Shown: piece after piece, positions 17,830 through 28,417 of the stretch
Layout: every line of letters starts with the position of its first letter
Position numbering within the stretch: position 1 is the first letter of the stretch
Origin: Acinetobacter sp. TR3
GTDB taxonomy: Bacteria > Pseudomonadota > Gammaproteobacteria > Pseudomonadales > Moraxellaceae
DNA: 64,000 bases
Direction of reading: 5' to 3'
Assembly (NCBI RefSeq): GCF_027105055.1
Contig: NZ_CP114264.1
Location: forward strand, 2,542,001 to 2,606,000
Program-made: the position numbers and the translations under genes
The notes under the pieces: generated by a model
The model's input: the letters and a program-made list of their open reading frames with translations, nothing else
The model's database searches: none
Told to the model about the DNA's origin: nothing

Positions 17830-17830
17830 A

Positions 17831-17856
17831 AAAGAGGCTTAAAGCCTCTTTCTTTT
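17831..17856. terminator. Terminator between the hypothetical gene and the phospholipase D gene
   Basis: AAAGAGGCT (17831-17839) pairs exactly with AGCCTCTTT (17843-17851) around TAA. It is flanked by A and T runs, so it can work in both directions for the convergent genes. Confidence 0.85.
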
Positions 17857-19318
17857 AGAAAGTAGATAAACCCGACCATTCCATAAAGCGATAGAGCCAG
17901 TATTTCACGTTTGACTCATCCGCATATTTTGCATAATCAACCGTGATCTGACGACCATTCGCATTACTCCAAGCAGCATCAAAATACTGTCCTGCATCTT
18001 TAAAGACCTGTGCTTGTGCTGAACCTAAAACTCGCATGTCTGTCTCAAGATTATAGTTTTTAAGATTTCGTGCCGTGAAGTTAGCTGAACCTAAAATAAT
18101 CTCAGCTTGCTGAGCGTTATATTTAAATAGCATCTTACTATGGCATTGTTCACCATGGGTATCACACCAACGAATTGGAATCCCTGCGGCATTGAGTTCT
18201 GAAGCTACTTGACGGTTTGGAATACCATTCTTTTGACGACCAAATGCATCTTTATTTGGATCAAGCATGATACGGATACTTACACCACGCTGTTTAGCCT
18301 GTTTTAATGCCTCAATAATATTTCGCTCAGACAGATAGAACATAGCTATGTCCAAATGCTCTTCACTTTTTGCAGATTGAATCATCTTCAACACAGCATC
18401 ATAAATGGCTTTTTCAGTCAGTAGCTGTACCTGTGGCAAGCTTTTATCTTCAGCCAATCCCCCCATGATCACAAATGGGCTTGAACCTTGTGACATATTG
18501 GCAACGGTTTGCTCAGTTTGTAATACATCAATCGCGGTTGGGCCATCCACGACCAGTGCAACATTACTATGATGTGAACTTCCATCATGAGGATTCGCTG
18601 AGGTCACTAAACTCTTCCAACCTTGAGCCGTATCTACCACCAAGGTTTTACGATGATTGGCTTTAAAATTGAGTAACTCCAAATAACTCCGTATTGTTAC
18701 TTTATCTTTTCCAAAAGGATTATTTAGCCAACCGCCTTCTGGATTATTGCCTAAATTTTGACAGCAGATATACCAAAAACCCGACCACAATGGATTTGAA
18801 GCACGCAAAGGTTTTAAATCTGTTTCAATAACATCTACACCTGCTTGGCGAAGCTGACGATAGTGCTGAGGCGTTATACCACCATAAACTGAATTAATTG
18901 GATCGGTAATCACCACAATTTGAACTGTCGGATAAAGCTTCCGTTTCAGAATCAGTGCATCTGTTAATTGCTGCGTCAATGGAAATTGCTTAACCTTAGA
19001 CGCACCCACTTCCTGATTAAATAAGAACATATCCAACACAATCGTGGTCTGTGCTTGATCAATCAGTTGGAATACTTCTTTGAAAATGTGTTGATCAACT
19101 TGCTGTTGACCTTGTGCATCAAGATAGGTCTGATCGGCCAAAAATTTCACATTGGCATGGCGAAGTTGCCCCGTAAAATCCAGTCCTTTTGGGAGTGGTT
19201 TTACAGTGTGATAAATTGCAGAAGCAATATACCCAATCGCAAAAATACTCAATATGACTGCCATGTAACGTCGACCTGACCAGTTTAATTTTTGATGAAT
19301 TCTTTGGAAGATACGCAT
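17855..19318 (-). CDS. Phospholipase D-like protein with N-terminal membrane anchor
   Basis: This 487-residue protein has one membrane segment (about 19-38) and two HKD-type halves. The first half has NHRKTLVVD (HxKx4D, near residue 214) followed by TSANPHD. The second has CHSKMLF (near 390) followed by LGSANFTARN; its downstream Asp is not conserved, which is common in divergent members. PLD proteins cleave or transfer phosphodiester groups; cardiolipin synthase-like and phospholipase activity are both possible. The roughly 490-residue length and single anchor fit bacterial PLD proteins of the envelope. It is probably monocistronic. Confidence 0.8.
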   Translation of the reverse strand: MRIFQRIHQKLNWSGRRYMAVILSIFAIGYIASAIYHTVKPLPKGLDFTGQLRHANVKFLADQTYLDAQGQQQVDQHIFKEVFQLIDQAQTTIVLDMFLFNQEVGASKVKQFPLTQQLTDALILKRKLYPTVQIVVITDPINSVYGGITPQHYRQLRQAGVDVIETDLKPLRASNPLWSGFWYICCQNLGNNPEGGWLNNPFGKDKVTIRSYLELLNFKANHRKTLVVDTAQGWKSLVTSANPHDGSSHHSNVALVVDGPTAIDVLQTEQTVANMSQGSSPFVIMGGLAEDKSLPQVQLLTEKAIYDAVLKMIQSAKSEEHLDIAMFYLSERNIIEALKQAKQRGVSIRIMLDPNKDAFGRQKNGIPNRQVASELNAAGIPIRWCDTHGEQCHSKMLFKYNAQQAEIILGSANFTARNLKNYNLETDMRVLGSAQAQVFKDAGQYFDAAWSNANGRQITVDYAKYADESNVKYWLYRFMEWSGLSTF

Positions 19319-19397
19319 ATAAACAGAAAAAGCCCTAGCCTAATGGACCAAGGCTAGAGCTTATACTTTGATTTTTCAATAAGATTTGAGTGACAAA

Positions 19398-21476
19398 TTA
19401 GAAACTAAAGTTCACACCAACACTAAAATTACGTCCAACTTGTGGAATCGTCGATAAGAACGATGCATGTTGATAAACCTGATCATCCAACACGTTATTA
19501 GCATTTAGGAATACACGATAATCACCGACATTGCCATAATTACCTGAATACGCCACACCCAAATTTAACATGTTATAACTTTGTGTATCTGTTTCATAAG
19601 CAGCGATCTTATCTTGTTGGAATACATGATAATACTCAGCTGAACCGCTAAAACCATCGCCAAAGTCTGCATTCACTTTTGTACCTAAACGGCCCGCTGG
19701 TACACGTGGTGCATTGTCATTGTCGATCTTGCCGCGTACATAATCACCAAATGCACTGAGTTTATAAATTGAAGAGACTTGATAACCTACTTCTGCTTCA
19801 GCACCGTAGAACTTGGCTTTATCTTGTGCATACTGAACCAAACGAAAATCTTTATAACGATCTAAGGTTTGGGCATAGATGTAGTCGTCAAACCAGTTGT
19901 GGTAGACATGTACATGGTAATCAAACTTGTTATCATCGTAATGAAAACCAAGTTCGACATTATTTGACTGCTCTTTTTTAAGCTGATCATTCCCTAGTTC
20001 ATAGGTATTGGTGGCGAAATGGCCTCCATTGGCATATAACTCTTGTGCTAAAGGTAAACGCTCTTGGTGTGACGTAACCAAAGAAAGTTTGTAGTTCGGT
20101 GCAAACTCCCAATTGGCGGCACCAGAAACAGAAAAGGCTGAACCGTCGAAATCTTTTTTCGTTGCATCATCAATATTAATTTTTTGCTGTTCTGCACGAG
20201 CAGCTAATTCAACATGTACATCATTAAATTGCGCATGTTCTAATGCAAAAACACTCCATTTTTTAGTGGTATTTGGCGCTAAAAAGGCCTCTTCACCTGT
20301 AAGTTTTAATTTTTGTTGTCCATATTGTGTACCAATGACCCCTTCCCATGCACCCAGCGGGTTGTGTACTAACTCTAAGCGTCCATCATAACCTTTATTT
20401 TTAAAACGAGTCGCGATGCTCTCTTCTTCAATCTCATCATGTTGATAATCGGTATAACTGGCTTGCGCACGTAAAGTTTTAAAACCTGCAAATGGATTAT
20501 CTAACTCAGTACGAACATCATAACGCTCCGATTTTAAATCAATCCAAGGACCTGCATCATGTGCATGCTCATGTTCCTCATGATCATGATCATGATCATG
20601 ATCATGTCCATCATCTGGATCGTGATCACCACAATGTAAATGTGGTCTACCACTCAAATGTGCATCGCAGCTTTCATATTCATGGCTATGTCCAGGCAAG
20701 CCATACTGATCCTGACGATTGCTATATGAAATACCCGTAAAGCCACGATCATAAATCCAAGACAAACCAATATTCACCGTTTCACCTTTGGCAAAAGTAT
20801 TATCGACTCGACGTTCTTTTTCGCCTTCATGGAAATAATCAGGTGCAATATAATCATTGGCTTCACGTTTGAGCCCTTCAACACGTAATGCCACTTGATC
20901 ACCTAAACCAACAGTAACACCCGCGCTTGCTAATTTTTCATCACTACCCGTGTTATAGCGTAGCCCAACATTTCCCTCATAACCATTTTCTGGCATCTGT
21001 GTCGGAATTTTGCTGTCTGTGACATTAACTAAACCACCTACAGTACCAGCACCATACAATAAAGTAGATGGTCCTTGAATAACTTCTATTTTCTTTGCTA
21101 ATAATGGATCAACCGTGACCGCATGGTCGGGCGATAATGTTGAGACATCAATATTTTCAGAGGCATTTTGCAACACTTTGACTCGAGCACCATCTTGTCC
21201 TCGAATCACTGGACGACTTGAACCAGCGCCAAACTGATTGGTATGTACACCAACCTCACCGCTCAAAGCATCTCCTAAAGTTGCACTTCTTTCAACTAAA
21301 TCCTTTTGTTCAATTACATGATCTGCGACAGCAAAATCGGCCGCATTTCGCTCTAAAGGGTGCGCTTTAATTTCAATCGTAGCAAGTTGTTGAACCTTTG
21401 CTTGTTCTTCTGCAAAGGTAGCGCTGCTCGCTACTGCTAGAATAGATAAAGTCAAAATATTTTTAGGAAATGACAT
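19398..21476 (-). CDS. znuD: TonB-dependent zinc receptor, ZnuD-like
   Basis: The ATG at 21476 gives 692 residues with a signal peptide (MSFPKNILTLSILAVASSATF, cut after FA). A plug domain (PVIRGQDGARVKVLQ, STLLYGAGTVGGLVNV) precedes a 22-strand barrel ending in SVGVNFSF with the terminal Phe. An extracellular loop near residues 285-310 is a His/Asp repeat (HDHDHDHDHEEHEHAHD) flanked by Cys, a ZnuD-type metal-capture loop. The gene is directly preceded by a near-consensus Zur box. Family knowledge: ZnuD imports zinc across the outer membrane with TonB energy and is derepressed by zinc starvation. Confidence 0.88.
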   Translation of the reverse strand: MSFPKNILTLSILAVASSATFAEEQAKVQQLATIEIKAHPLERNAADFAVADHVIEQKDLVERSATLGDALSGEVGVHTNQFGAGSSRPVIRGQDGARVKVLQNASENIDVSTLSPDHAVTVDPLLAKKIEVIQGPSTLLYGAGTVGGLVNVTDSKIPTQMPENGYEGNVGLRYNTGSDEKLASAGVTVGLGDQVALRVEGLKREANDYIAPDYFHEGEKERRVDNTFAKGETVNIGLSWIYDRGFTGISYSNRQDQYGLPGHSHEYESCDAHLSGRPHLHCGDHDPDDGHDHDHDHDHEEHEHAHDAGPWIDLKSERYDVRTELDNPFAGFKTLRAQASYTDYQHDEIEEESIATRFKNKGYDGRLELVHNPLGAWEGVIGTQYGQQKLKLTGEEAFLAPNTTKKWSVFALEHAQFNDVHVELAARAEQQKINIDDATKKDFDGSAFSVSGAANWEFAPNYKLSLVTSHQERLPLAQELYANGGHFATNTYELGNDQLKKEQSNNVELGFHYDDNKFDYHVHVYHNWFDDYIYAQTLDRYKDFRLVQYAQDKAKFYGAEAEVGYQVSSIYKLSAFGDYVRGKIDNDNAPRVPAGRLGTKVNADFGDGFSGSAEYYHVFQQDKIAAYETDTQSYNMLNLGVAYSGNYGNVGDYRVFLNANNVLDDQVYQHASFLSTIPQVGRNFSVGVNFSF
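20579..20606. repeat. TGATCA hexanucleotide tandem repeat inside znuD
   Basis: Four exact TGATCA units (20581-20604) with partial units at each end encode the alternating His-Asp part of the metal-binding loop. The 6-bp period keeps the frame, so changes in copy number would alter loop length without breaking the gene. Confidence 0.7.
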
Positions 21477-21502
21477 GCCACGTCTCAAATTAGCTTAAAC
21501 AT

Positions 21503-21525
21503 AATTTGTTATATTATAACGTTTC
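21503..21525. promoter_or_regulatory. Zur box upstream of znuD
   Basis: GTTATATTATAAC (21508-21520) is a near-perfect palindrome. On the minus strand the site reads GAAACGTTATAATATAAC, which agrees with the Zur operator consensus (GAAATGTTATAATATAAC and its mirror) at almost every position. It lies about 30 bases before the znuD start, where a bound repressor would block transcription. Confidence 0.85.
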
Positions 21526-21611
21526 AATCATTTTGCAATAAAAAACATCTCAACAAAAAACATTTGCTACACTGCTGATCCATTATTCAATATTTATAAC
21601 GCTCCAAGAAT

Positions 21612-22385
21612 ATGCCATTTACTCTTTCTCACGCTGTTCTTGCACCACCTCTATCAAAATTGAGTAAAGGTCATTTGCCTGTCGCAGCGCTTGCAATCGG
21701 CTGTATGACCCCAGACCTGCATCGTTTATTTACTCAAGAAACAATTGCATTAACACATCAGTGGTCTGGCATATTACTCCCCAATCTTCCGATTGGATTA
21801 TTCTTTTGTGCATTGTGGTATTTGATCTATCGACCTGTTAGTTATCGCTTTTTGGGTATAAAAGACCCCATAAAGATCAGCAATTTTGATGATGCAGTGG
21901 GCTTTATTCTTATGAATTGCTTTGCGATTATTCTAGGCACAGCAACACATTTAATCTGGGATGGATTAACCCATCTGGACTTTCGGACCTTCGCTTTTAA
22001 AGATTTACTCGCACAAGATATTTCTCTCTTTGGTTTGCATTATCCATTACATTTCATTTTGCAGATTGCTTCATCCATTCTCGCCTTACCTTTTATCTTC
22101 TGGATGTGCAAAAGCTATTACATCAAATATAAACTAGCTCAACCTGTACCGATTAAAATCAAAGGATTTATCACGACAAGCTTAATCATTTCAACAGTTG
22201 CTGGATTGTTGTCGATTTGGGACTATAGTCGTCATATTTCATCAGAACTCTGGTACACCGAACGATATTTTTTTATTGGTAAATCAATTAACGAATTTAC
22301 TCAAACAGCGCTTTGTGTTTTTACCGCAGCATGTCTGTTGCTACTATTATTTGATCGAAAAGGTCAAACAAGATCATTTTTTTAA
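21612..22385 (+). CDS. DUF4184-family membrane protein
   Basis: This 257-residue protein begins MPFTLSHAVLAPPL and continues GCMTPDLHRL, the hallmark of DUF4184 proteins, with conserved His/Asp residues near the N-terminus and again in THLIWDGLTHLD (about 116-127). Five or six hydrophobic segments follow. The conserved His and Asp residues in and next to membrane segments recall metal-dependent membrane hydrolases, but no activity is known for the family. It is divergent from znuD and upstream of aspS. Confidence 0.75.
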   Translation: MPFTLSHAVLAPPLSKLSKGHLPVAALAIGCMTPDLHRLFTQETIALTHQWSGILLPNLPIGLFFCALWYLIYRPVSYRFLGIKDPIKISNFDDAVGFILMNCFAIILGTATHLIWDGLTHLDFRTFAFKDLLAQDISLFGLHYPLHFILQIASSILALPFIFWMCKSYYIKYKLAQPVPIKIKGFITTSLIISTVAGLLSIWDYSRHISSELWYTERYFFIGKSINEFTQTALCVFTAACLLLLLFDRKGQTRSFF

Positions 22386-22525
22386 AAAAGCGTCGCTTTA
22401 AAATTCTGTTGAAAACATTAAGACTTGAGACAATATGTTCAACAAGGCATAATCTCCCCTTCATTGGTGATGCGCTGTTTACGCATTCACCTTCTAGCCA
22501 ATATAGTTTGGATAAATAATTCAAT

Positions 22526-24307
22526 ATGATGCGCACTCATTACTGTGGCTCTTTAACTGAAGCCCAAATCGATCAAACAGTTACTTTATGCGGATGGGTT
22601 CATCGTCGCCGTGACCATGGTGGTGTAATTTTCCTTGATATGCGTGACCGTGATGGTTTAGTTCAAGTCGTAATTGATCCTGATACACCAGAAGCTTTCT
22701 CAACTGCGGATAAAGCACGCTCTGAATTTGTGTTAAAAATTACAGGTCGTGTACGTCGTCGCTATGAAGGTACTGAAAATGCCAACATGGTGAGTGGTCA
22801 AATCGAAGTTTTAGCGAAAGAAATCGAAGTTCTCGCTGCTTCTGAAACACCTCCATTCCCATTAAATGACGAAAATACTAATATTTCAGAAGAAATTCGT
22901 TTGAAATACCGTTTCTTGGACATTCGTCGTCCAGAAATGTTAGATCGTTTACGCTTCCGCTCTAAAGTTACAAACTTAATTCGTAACTATTTCGAAGATC
23001 ACGGTTTCCTTGACGTTGAAACACCGATCTTGACTCGTGCAACACCTGAAGGCGCACGTGATTATTTAGTTCCAAGTCGTGTTTCAAATGGCAGCTTCTA
23101 CGCGCTTCCACAATCACCGCAATTGTTCAAACAGTTGTTGATGGTCGGTGGTATTGATCGTTATTACCAAATCGCGAAATGTTTCCGTGACGAAGATTTA
23201 CGTGCGGATCGTCAGCCTGAATTTACCCAAATCGACGTTGAAACATCGTTCATGAGTGACGATGACATCATGGATTTAATGGAAGGCTTAACGGTTAAAA
23301 TGTTCAACGAATTATTGAATGTAAAATTCGATAAATTTGAACGTATGACCTATAACGATGCAATGCGTGATTATGCATCTGACAAACCAGATATGCGTAT
23401 TCCTTTGAAACTTGTTGACGTTGCAGACTTAATGCAAGACGTTGAGTTCAAAGTATTCGCTGGTCCTGCAAAAGATCCTAAAGGTCGTATTGTCGCTTTA
23501 CGCGTTCCTGGCGCGGGTTCATTGCCACGTAGTGCGATCGATGAATATACTAAATTCGTAGGTATCTACGGTGCGAAAGGTTTGGCTTACATCAAAGTCA
23601 ATGAACTTGAAAAAGGCATCGAAGGTTTACAATCACCTATCGTTAAATTCATCGAGCCAATCGTACTTGATCTACTCAAACGTGTTGGTGCTGAAAATGG
23701 CGACATCGTATTCTTCGGTGCGGATAAAGCTAAAGTTGTAAATGATGCGATGGGTGCACTTCGTGTAAAAATCGGTCATGACTTGAATCTTTCAACTTGT
23801 GAGTGGGCACCACTTTGGGTTGTTGATTTCCCAATGTTCGAAGAAACTGATGACGGCAAATGGACTTCTGTTCATCACCCATTCACACTACCAAAATCAA
23901 GTGTTGAAGATGTGAAGAATAATCCAGGCGCTGCTCTATCAGTTGCATATGACATGGTATTGAATGGTACAGAAGTTGGCGGTGGTTCACTGCGTATCTA
24001 TACTTTAGAGATGCAAAAAGCAATCTTTGAAGCATTAGGTATTGGTGAAGAAGAAGCAGAGGAAAAATTCAGCTTCTTACTCAATGCATTACGCTACGGT
24101 GCTCCTCCTCATGGTGGTTTAGCATTTGGTCTTGACCGTTTGATCATGTTGATGACAGGCGCATCGTCGATTCGTGATGTGATTGCATTCCCGAAAACCA
24201 AGACGGCTGAATGTCCATTAACTCAAGCGCCAGCGCCTGTTGAAGCGAATCAATTACGTGACCTCGGTATTCGTTTACGTGAAAAAGCAAAAGCTGAAGA
24301 AAAGTAA
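22526..24307 (+). CDS. aspS: Aspartyl-tRNA synthetase
   Basis: This 593-residue class II synthetase charges tRNA-Asp (possibly also tRNA-Asn). An N-terminal OB-fold anticodon-binding domain ([20 protein letters not shown]) is followed by the catalytic core with [18 protein letters not shown] (motif 2, with the conserved Arg residues), the bacterial insertion domain, and motif 3 GLAFGLDRL near the end. Length and architecture are those of bacterial AspRS. In Acinetobacter aspS marks one boundary of the LOS outer-core locus. ATG codons at 22526 and 22529 are both possible starts. Confidence 0.97.
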   Translation: MMRTHYCGSLTEAQIDQTVTLCGWVHRRRDHGGVIFLDMRDRDGLVQVVIDPDTPEAFSTADKARSEFVLKITGRVRRRYEGTENANMVSGQIEVLAKEIEVLAASETPPFPLNDENTNISEEIRLKYRFLDIRRPEMLDRLRFRSKVTNLIRNYFEDHGFLDVETPILTRATPEGARDYLVPSRVSNGSFYALPQSPQLFKQLLMVGGIDRYYQIAKCFRDEDLRADRQPEFTQIDVETSFMSDDDIMDLMEGLTVKMFNELLNVKFDKFERMTYNDAMRDYASDKPDMRIPLKLVDVADLMQDVEFKVFAGPAKDPKGRIVALRVPGAGSLPRSAIDEYTKFVGIYGAKGLAYIKVNELEKGIEGLQSPIVKFIEPIVLDLLKRVGAENGDIVFFGADKAKVVNDAMGALRVKIGHDLNLSTCEWAPLWVVDFPMFEETDDGKWTSVHHPFTLPKSSVEDVKNNPGAALSVAYDMVLNGTEVGGGSLRIYTLEMQKAIFEALGIGEEEAEEKFSFLLNALRYGAPPHGGLAFGLDRLIMLMTGASSIRDVIAFPKTKTAECPLTQAPAPVEANQLRDLGIRLREKAKAEEK

Positions 24308-24330
24308 TTTTTTCAATTGATTGCTGAATA

Positions 24331-24360
24331 AAACCCTGCTTAATGCAGGGTTTTTTTATA
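24331..24360 (+). terminator. Intrinsic terminator of aspS
   Basis: AAACCCTGC (24331-24339) pairs exactly with GCAGGGTTT (24345-24353) around TTAAT, followed by a T run, 23 bases after the stop. Confidence 0.9.
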
Positions 24361-24433
24361 TTACATGGTTTTACTTTGCGATCATGCAGCGTAATGGCAT
24401 AATAAGCTGCTTTTTTATTGAGAGGTCAGTCTT

Positions 24434-24655
24434 ATGGCAATGCGTCCTGATGTACGTCGACACACAATTGTGATTATTGTGTTTTCACTTGCTCAATGGT
24501 TTTTTATGCGTTACATCTTGGCAAATGAACTTTTCAATATGACCACCAATCAACGTATTTTATATTTCTGCGTCAGTAGTCTTGTAGGTGCGTTATTGAT
24601 TTTTGTAGCACTGATTTATATGGTGCTCAAAGGCAATACAGATAAGCAAGATTAA
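24434..24655 (+). CDS. Small two-helix membrane protein of unknown function
   Basis: This 73-residue protein has two predicted membrane helices (about 12-31 and 44-64), a basic N-terminus (MAMRPDVRRH) and a short charged C-terminal tail. GAGAGG lies upstream of the ATG. It ends 5 bases before the acyltransferase start and is very likely cotranscribed with it. I know no family. Confidence 0.6.
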   Translation: MAMRPDVRRHTIVIIVFSLAQWFFMRYILANELFNMTTNQRILYFCVSSLVGALLIFVALIYMVLKGNTDKQD

Positions 24656-24660
24656 TTGCG

Positions 24661-25527
24661 ATGTCGTTTTACAGTACTTTACTCCGTATTCTCCCTCTAA
24701 CATTTTTGCGTAGTATTGCAAAAGTGGCTGCCTACTTTATCAATCAAAATCCTGATAAAAGTATGCTTTGGAAAACCAGAATTAATATTGGTTTAGCCTA
24801 CCCAACACTTTCTTCCGAGCAAAAAGAACAGCTTGCTCGAGAAAGTGTGACCAAGCAATGTTTGAGTTATATTGAATCAGGGAAATGCTGGGCAATGCCT
24901 CCTGAATGGAGCATTCAGCAAATTCGTACTGTACATAATTTAGAAGTATTAACAAATGCCTTAAGTGATCCGCGTGGTGCTTTGATTATTACTCCGCATT
25001 TAGGTACATGGGAAATGATGAATGCATGGGTCAATCAATATGGTAAACCTACCATTATGTACAAACCCATGAAAGATTCAGGATTTAATGCATTTGCTTT
25101 GCATGCTCGCCAACGGTTAAATGCCACCTTAGTTCCAACGGATGCAAATGGTGTAAAAGCCTTGTTTAAGAATCTAAAACAAGGTGGTTTTAGCGTAATT
25201 CTACCTGATCATGTCCCTCAACCTTCAGGCGGGGTTGTCGTTCCTTTTTTTGGAATTCCCTGTTTAACCAGTACACTTGCAAGCAAAATGGCGCAAAAAA
25301 CGCAATGTCGTCTGGTGGGATTAAGCTGTTTCCGTCGTGAAGATGGTGAAGGATTTGAGGTGTATTGCGATGATTTGAATGATCCAGCACTCTATGATCG
25401 AGATATCGAAGTTGCGACCACTGCACTCAATCAAGCAGTTGAACAGATGATCAACCGCTTTCCTGCTGAATATATGTGGGGATATAAGCGGTTTAGAGGG
25501 GCTGATCATACAACGTTTTATGAGTGA
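24661..25527 (+). CDS. Lipid A biosynthesis acyltransferase (LpxL/HtrB family)
   Basis: This 288-residue protein of the LpxL/LpxM family adds secondary acyl chains to lipid A at the inner membrane. The catalytic HX4E motif is HLGTWE (His113, Glu118), followed by the conserved YKPMKD segment and LPDHVPQPSGGVVVPFFG. An N-terminal hydrophobic segment (about 8-27) anchors it. Whether it is the LpxL or LpxM type cannot be told by eye. It sits between aspS and the outer-core sugar genes, which fits a role in lipooligosaccharide assembly. Confidence 0.85.
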   Translation: MSFYSTLLRILPLTFLRSIAKVAAYFINQNPDKSMLWKTRINIGLAYPTLSSEQKEQLARESVTKQCLSYIESGKCWAMPPEWSIQQIRTVHNLEVLTNALSDPRGALIITPHLGTWEMMNAWVNQYGKPTIMYKPMKDSGFNAFALHARQRLNATLVPTDANGVKALFKNLKQGGFSVILPDHVPQPSGGVVVPFFGIPCLTSTLASKMAQKTQCRLVGLSCFRREDGEGFEVYCDDLNDPALYDRDIEVATTALNQAVEQMINRFPAEYMWGYKRFRGADHTTFYE

Positions 25528-25626
25528 CTATTTTTTATTTTATCGATAAACAATATAAATTTTAGAAAGTAACTTTTTAAATAATTTATGAATTTAACCA
25601 TTTAAATTATTGAAGGAAAATATTTT

Positions 25627-26685
25627 ATGCGGATTATAGTTACAGGTGGGGCTGGATTTATTGGTTCAAGTGTCATACGTCACATTATTAAAAATACAAA
25701 TGATGAAGTTCTTAATATAGACAAACTTACATATGCGGGTAATCTAGAGTCACTAAAAGAAATTGATCAGAATCCACGCTATCAATTTCAACAAGTTGAT
25801 ATTTGTGATGCTTCAAAACTAGAACAGATTTTTGAACAGTTTCAACCTGATGCAGTCATGCATTTAGCTGCCGAGTCACATGTTGACCGTTCTATAGATG
25901 GGCCAAGTACATTTATTCAAACCAATATTGTGGGCACATACACCTTATTAGAAGCAGCACGTAAATATTGGCAGCGATTAGACGAAATTAAAAAAGTAAA
26001 TTTTCGCTTTCACCATATTTCAACAGATGAAGTTTATGGCGATTTGGATGGGACTACGGATTTATTTACTGAAGCAACTCCATACGCACCAAGCTCACCT
26101 TATTCAGCAAGTAAAGCCAGTTCAGATCACTTAGTTCGGGCTTGGCAGCGTACTTATGGCCTACCCACTATTGTAACAAATTGCTCTAATAATTATGGTC
26201 CATATCACTTTCCTGAGAAATTAATTCCTTTAGTGATTCTGAATGCCTTAGATAGTAAAGCACTCCCTATCTATGGAACTGGTAATCAAATCCGTGATTG
26301 GTTATTCGTTGAAGATCATGCAAGAGCCTTATATCAAGTTGTCACTCAAGGTTCGGTTGGAGAAACTTACAATATCGGTGGGCATAATGAAAAACAGAAT
26401 ATTGAAGTGGTGAAAACAATTTGCAGAATTCTGGATCAATTAAGACCACAAAATAATGCTCAACCTTATGAAAACTTAATTACTTTTGTAAAAGACCGTC
26501 CAGGACATGATTTACGTTATGCAATTGATGCCTCAAAAATAGAAAATGAACTTGGCTGGAAACCTCTAGAGACATTTGAAACAGGTATTCGTAAAACAAT
26601 TGAGTGGTATTTAAATAATTTAGAATGGTGTCGCCACGTTCAAGATGGCAGCTATCAACGTGAAAGATTAGGGGTAAATGTATAA
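25627..26685 (+). CDS. rmlB: dTDP-glucose 4,6-dehydratase
   Basis: This 352-residue extended SDR converts dTDP-glucose to dTDP-4-keto-6-deoxyglucose. Seen are the NAD-binding GGAGFIGS (7-14), the catalytic STDEVYGD with Asp134 and Glu135, and the YSASK motif (Tyr159, Lys163). Length and motifs are those of RmlB. AAGGAAAA precedes the ATG. It is the first gene of a five-gene run whose members overlap by 1 to 4 bases. Because rmlC and rmlD are absent here, the product likely feeds an amino-sugar branch and not rhamnose. Confidence 0.95.
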   Translation: MRIIVTGGAGFIGSSVIRHIIKNTNDEVLNIDKLTYAGNLESLKEIDQNPRYQFQQVDICDASKLEQIFEQFQPDAVMHLAAESHVDRSIDGPSTFIQTNIVGTYTLLEAARKYWQRLDEIKKVNFRFHHISTDEVYGDLDGTTDLFTEATPYAPSSPYSASKASSDHLVRAWQRTYGLPTIVTNCSNNYGPYHFPEKLIPLVILNALDSKALPIYGTGNQIRDWLFVEDHARALYQVVTQGSVGETYNIGGHNEKQNIEVVKTICRILDQLRPQNNAQPYENLITFVKDRPGHDLRYAIDASKIENELGWKPLETFETGIRKTIEWYLNNLEWCRHVQDGSYQRERLGVNV

Positions 26686-27560
26686 TGTCGACGAAAGGTA
26701 TTATTCTTGCTGGCGGTTCAGGTACTCGTCTCTACCCAATTACCAAAGGCGTTTCTAAACAGTTACTCCCAATTTACGATAAACCGATGGTGTACTATCC
26801 ACTTTCAGTATTAATGTTGGCAGGTATTCGTGAAGTTCTCATTATTAGTACACCTGATGATATTGACGGATTCAAACGCTTACTTGGTGACGGTTCTCAA
26901 TTAGGGATTGAACTGAGTTATGCAATTCAACCTAACCCAGATGGCCTCGCCCAAGCCTTCATTATTGGTGAACAATTTATTGGTAAAAGTAATGTATGCC
27001 TTGTTCTTGGCGACAATATTTTTTATGGTCAGGGCTTTACACCGATGTTACGTCAAGCAGTTGCTCGTCAAAAAGGTGCGACCGTCTTTGGATATCAAGT
27101 TAAAGACCCTGAACGTTTTGGTGTGGTTGAGTTTGATGAACAAAAACGTGCCGTTTCTCTGGAAGAAAAACCTAAACAGCCAAAATCACATTTTGCTGTA
27201 ACTGGTCTATATTTCTATGACAATGATGTTGTGGAAATCGCAAAACAAGTTAAACCATCTGAACGTGGTGAATTAGAAATCACGACTGTGAATCAAATGT
27301 ACTTAGAGCGCGGCGACTTAAATGTTGAGTTACTTGGCCGAGGTTTTGCTTGGCTCGACACAGGCACACATGAAAGCTTACTTGAAGCAGCACAATTTGT
27401 CGAAACCATTGAAAAACGTCAAGGCTATAAAGTGGCATGCCTTGAAGAGATTGCCTTTAATAATGGCTGGTTAAGCAAAGAACAAGTTCTACAAATCGGC
27501 CAAAGTATGAATAAAAATGATTATGGTCAATATTTGATTTCTTTGGTGAATGAAATATGA
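26685..27560 (+). CDS. rmlA: Glucose-1-phosphate thymidylyltransferase
   Basis: This 291-residue nucleotidyltransferase makes dTDP-glucose from dTTP and glucose-1-phosphate. The signature GGSGTRLYP (10-18), the substrate-loop [16 protein letters not shown] (25-40) and LGDNIFYG (near 108) are all present, and the length is that of RmlA. It overlaps the rmlB stop by one base (TAATG), indicating translational coupling. In this locus it supplies the nucleotide sugar for rmlB. Confidence 0.95.
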   Translation: MSTKGIILAGGSGTRLYPITKGVSKQLLPIYDKPMVYYPLSVLMLAGIREVLIISTPDDIDGFKRLLGDGSQLGIELSYAIQPNPDGLAQAFIIGEQFIGKSNVCLVLGDNIFYGQGFTPMLRQAVARQKGATVFGYQVKDPERFGVVEFDEQKRAVSLEEKPKQPKSHFAVTGLYFYDNDVVEIAKQVKPSERGELEITTVNQMYLERGDLNVELLGRGFAWLDTGTHESLLEAAQFVETIEKRQGYKVACLEEIAFNNGWLSKEQVLQIGQSMNKNDYGQYLISLVNEI

Positions 27561-28417
27561 GCTTAAAGAAACTAATTGATTTACCAAACTTAGGTGATGA
27601 GCGTGGAGGGTTGGTTGCGATTGAAGCCAATCAGCACATCCCTTTTGATATTAAACGTATTTATTATATTTTTGCTGCATCTAAGGATAAGCCTAGAGGA
27701 TTCCATGCACATAAAGATTTAAAACAGCTTGCAATTTGTCTGCATGGGCAATGCCGCTTCATTCTAGATGATGGGCACAATAAAGAAGAAGTTATACTCA
27801 ACTCAGCAACGCAAGGCCTGATCATCGAAAGTATGACTTGGCGTGAAATGCATGACTTTTCAGAAGATTGTGTATTATTAGTATTAGCAAGTGAACATTA
27901 TGACGAAAGCGATTATATCCGTAGTTATGATGAATTTCTCAGTGTTGTAAATCGTCCATTTATCCATCCTTTATCCGATGTACACAGCACCCACATCGGT
28001 CAGAATACACGAGTTTGGCAATATAGTGTGATTCTAAAAAATGCAGTGATTGGTGCTGGATGTAATATTTGTGCCCATACATTAATCGAGAATGATGTCC
28101 AAATCGGTGACAATGTCACCATAAAATCAGGTGTCTACATCTGGGATGGCATTACCCTAGAAGATAATGTGTTTATTGGTCCATGCGTCACTTTTACCAA
28201 TGACAAAAAGCCACGATCTAAACAGTATCCTGAAAGTTTTGCCAAAACTATTGTGGAACAAGGTGCAAGTATTGGAGCAAATGCTACGATTCTACCTGGT
28301 GTTCGTATTGGAGCAAATGCATTAATTGGCGCTGGAGCTGTAGTGACTAAGGATGTTCCAGAAAATGCAATTATGGTCGGTAATCCAGCAAAACTTAAAG
28401 GTTATATTGAGCAATGA
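27557..28417 (+). CDS. Bifunctional dTDP-4-keto-6-deoxyhexose 3,4-ketoisomerase / N-acetyltransferase (FdtD/WxcM-like)
   Basis: This 286-residue two-domain protein has an N-terminal half (1 to about 135) that is a WxcM/FdtA-type cupin, with [25 protein letters not shown] (conserved His residues) and a later SYDEFL. The C-terminal half (about 140-286) is a left-handed beta-helix acetyltransferase with hexapeptide repeats (IGAGCNI, IGDNVTI, IGPCVTF, IGANATI) and the closing [11 protein letters not shown]. One protein would therefore do both the 3,4-ketoisomerisation before, and the N-acetylation after, the aminotransferase encoded next. FdtD of Shewanella is a described bifunctional enzyme of this kind. 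It overlaps both neighbours by 4 bases (ATGA). Confidence 0.85.
   Translation: MSLKKLIDLPNLGDERGGLVAIEANQHIPFDIKRIYYIFAASKDKPRGFHAHKDLKQLAICLHGQCRFILDDGHNKEEVILNSATQGLIIESMTWREMHDFSEDCVLLVLASEHYDESDYIRSYDEFLSVVNRPFIHPLSDVHSTHIGQNTRVWQYSVILKNAVIGAGCNICAHTLIENDVQIGDNVTIKSGVYIWDGITLEDNVFIGPCVTFTNDKKPRSKQYPESFAKTIVEQGASIGANATILPGVRIGANALIGAGAVVTKDVPENAIMVGNPAKLKGYIEQ

Noticed and set aside
20492..20740. A His/Asp-rich plus-strand ORF opposite znuD
   Set aside because: The His/Asp pattern is a mirror of the self-complementary TGATCA repeat; it is a shadow of znuD.
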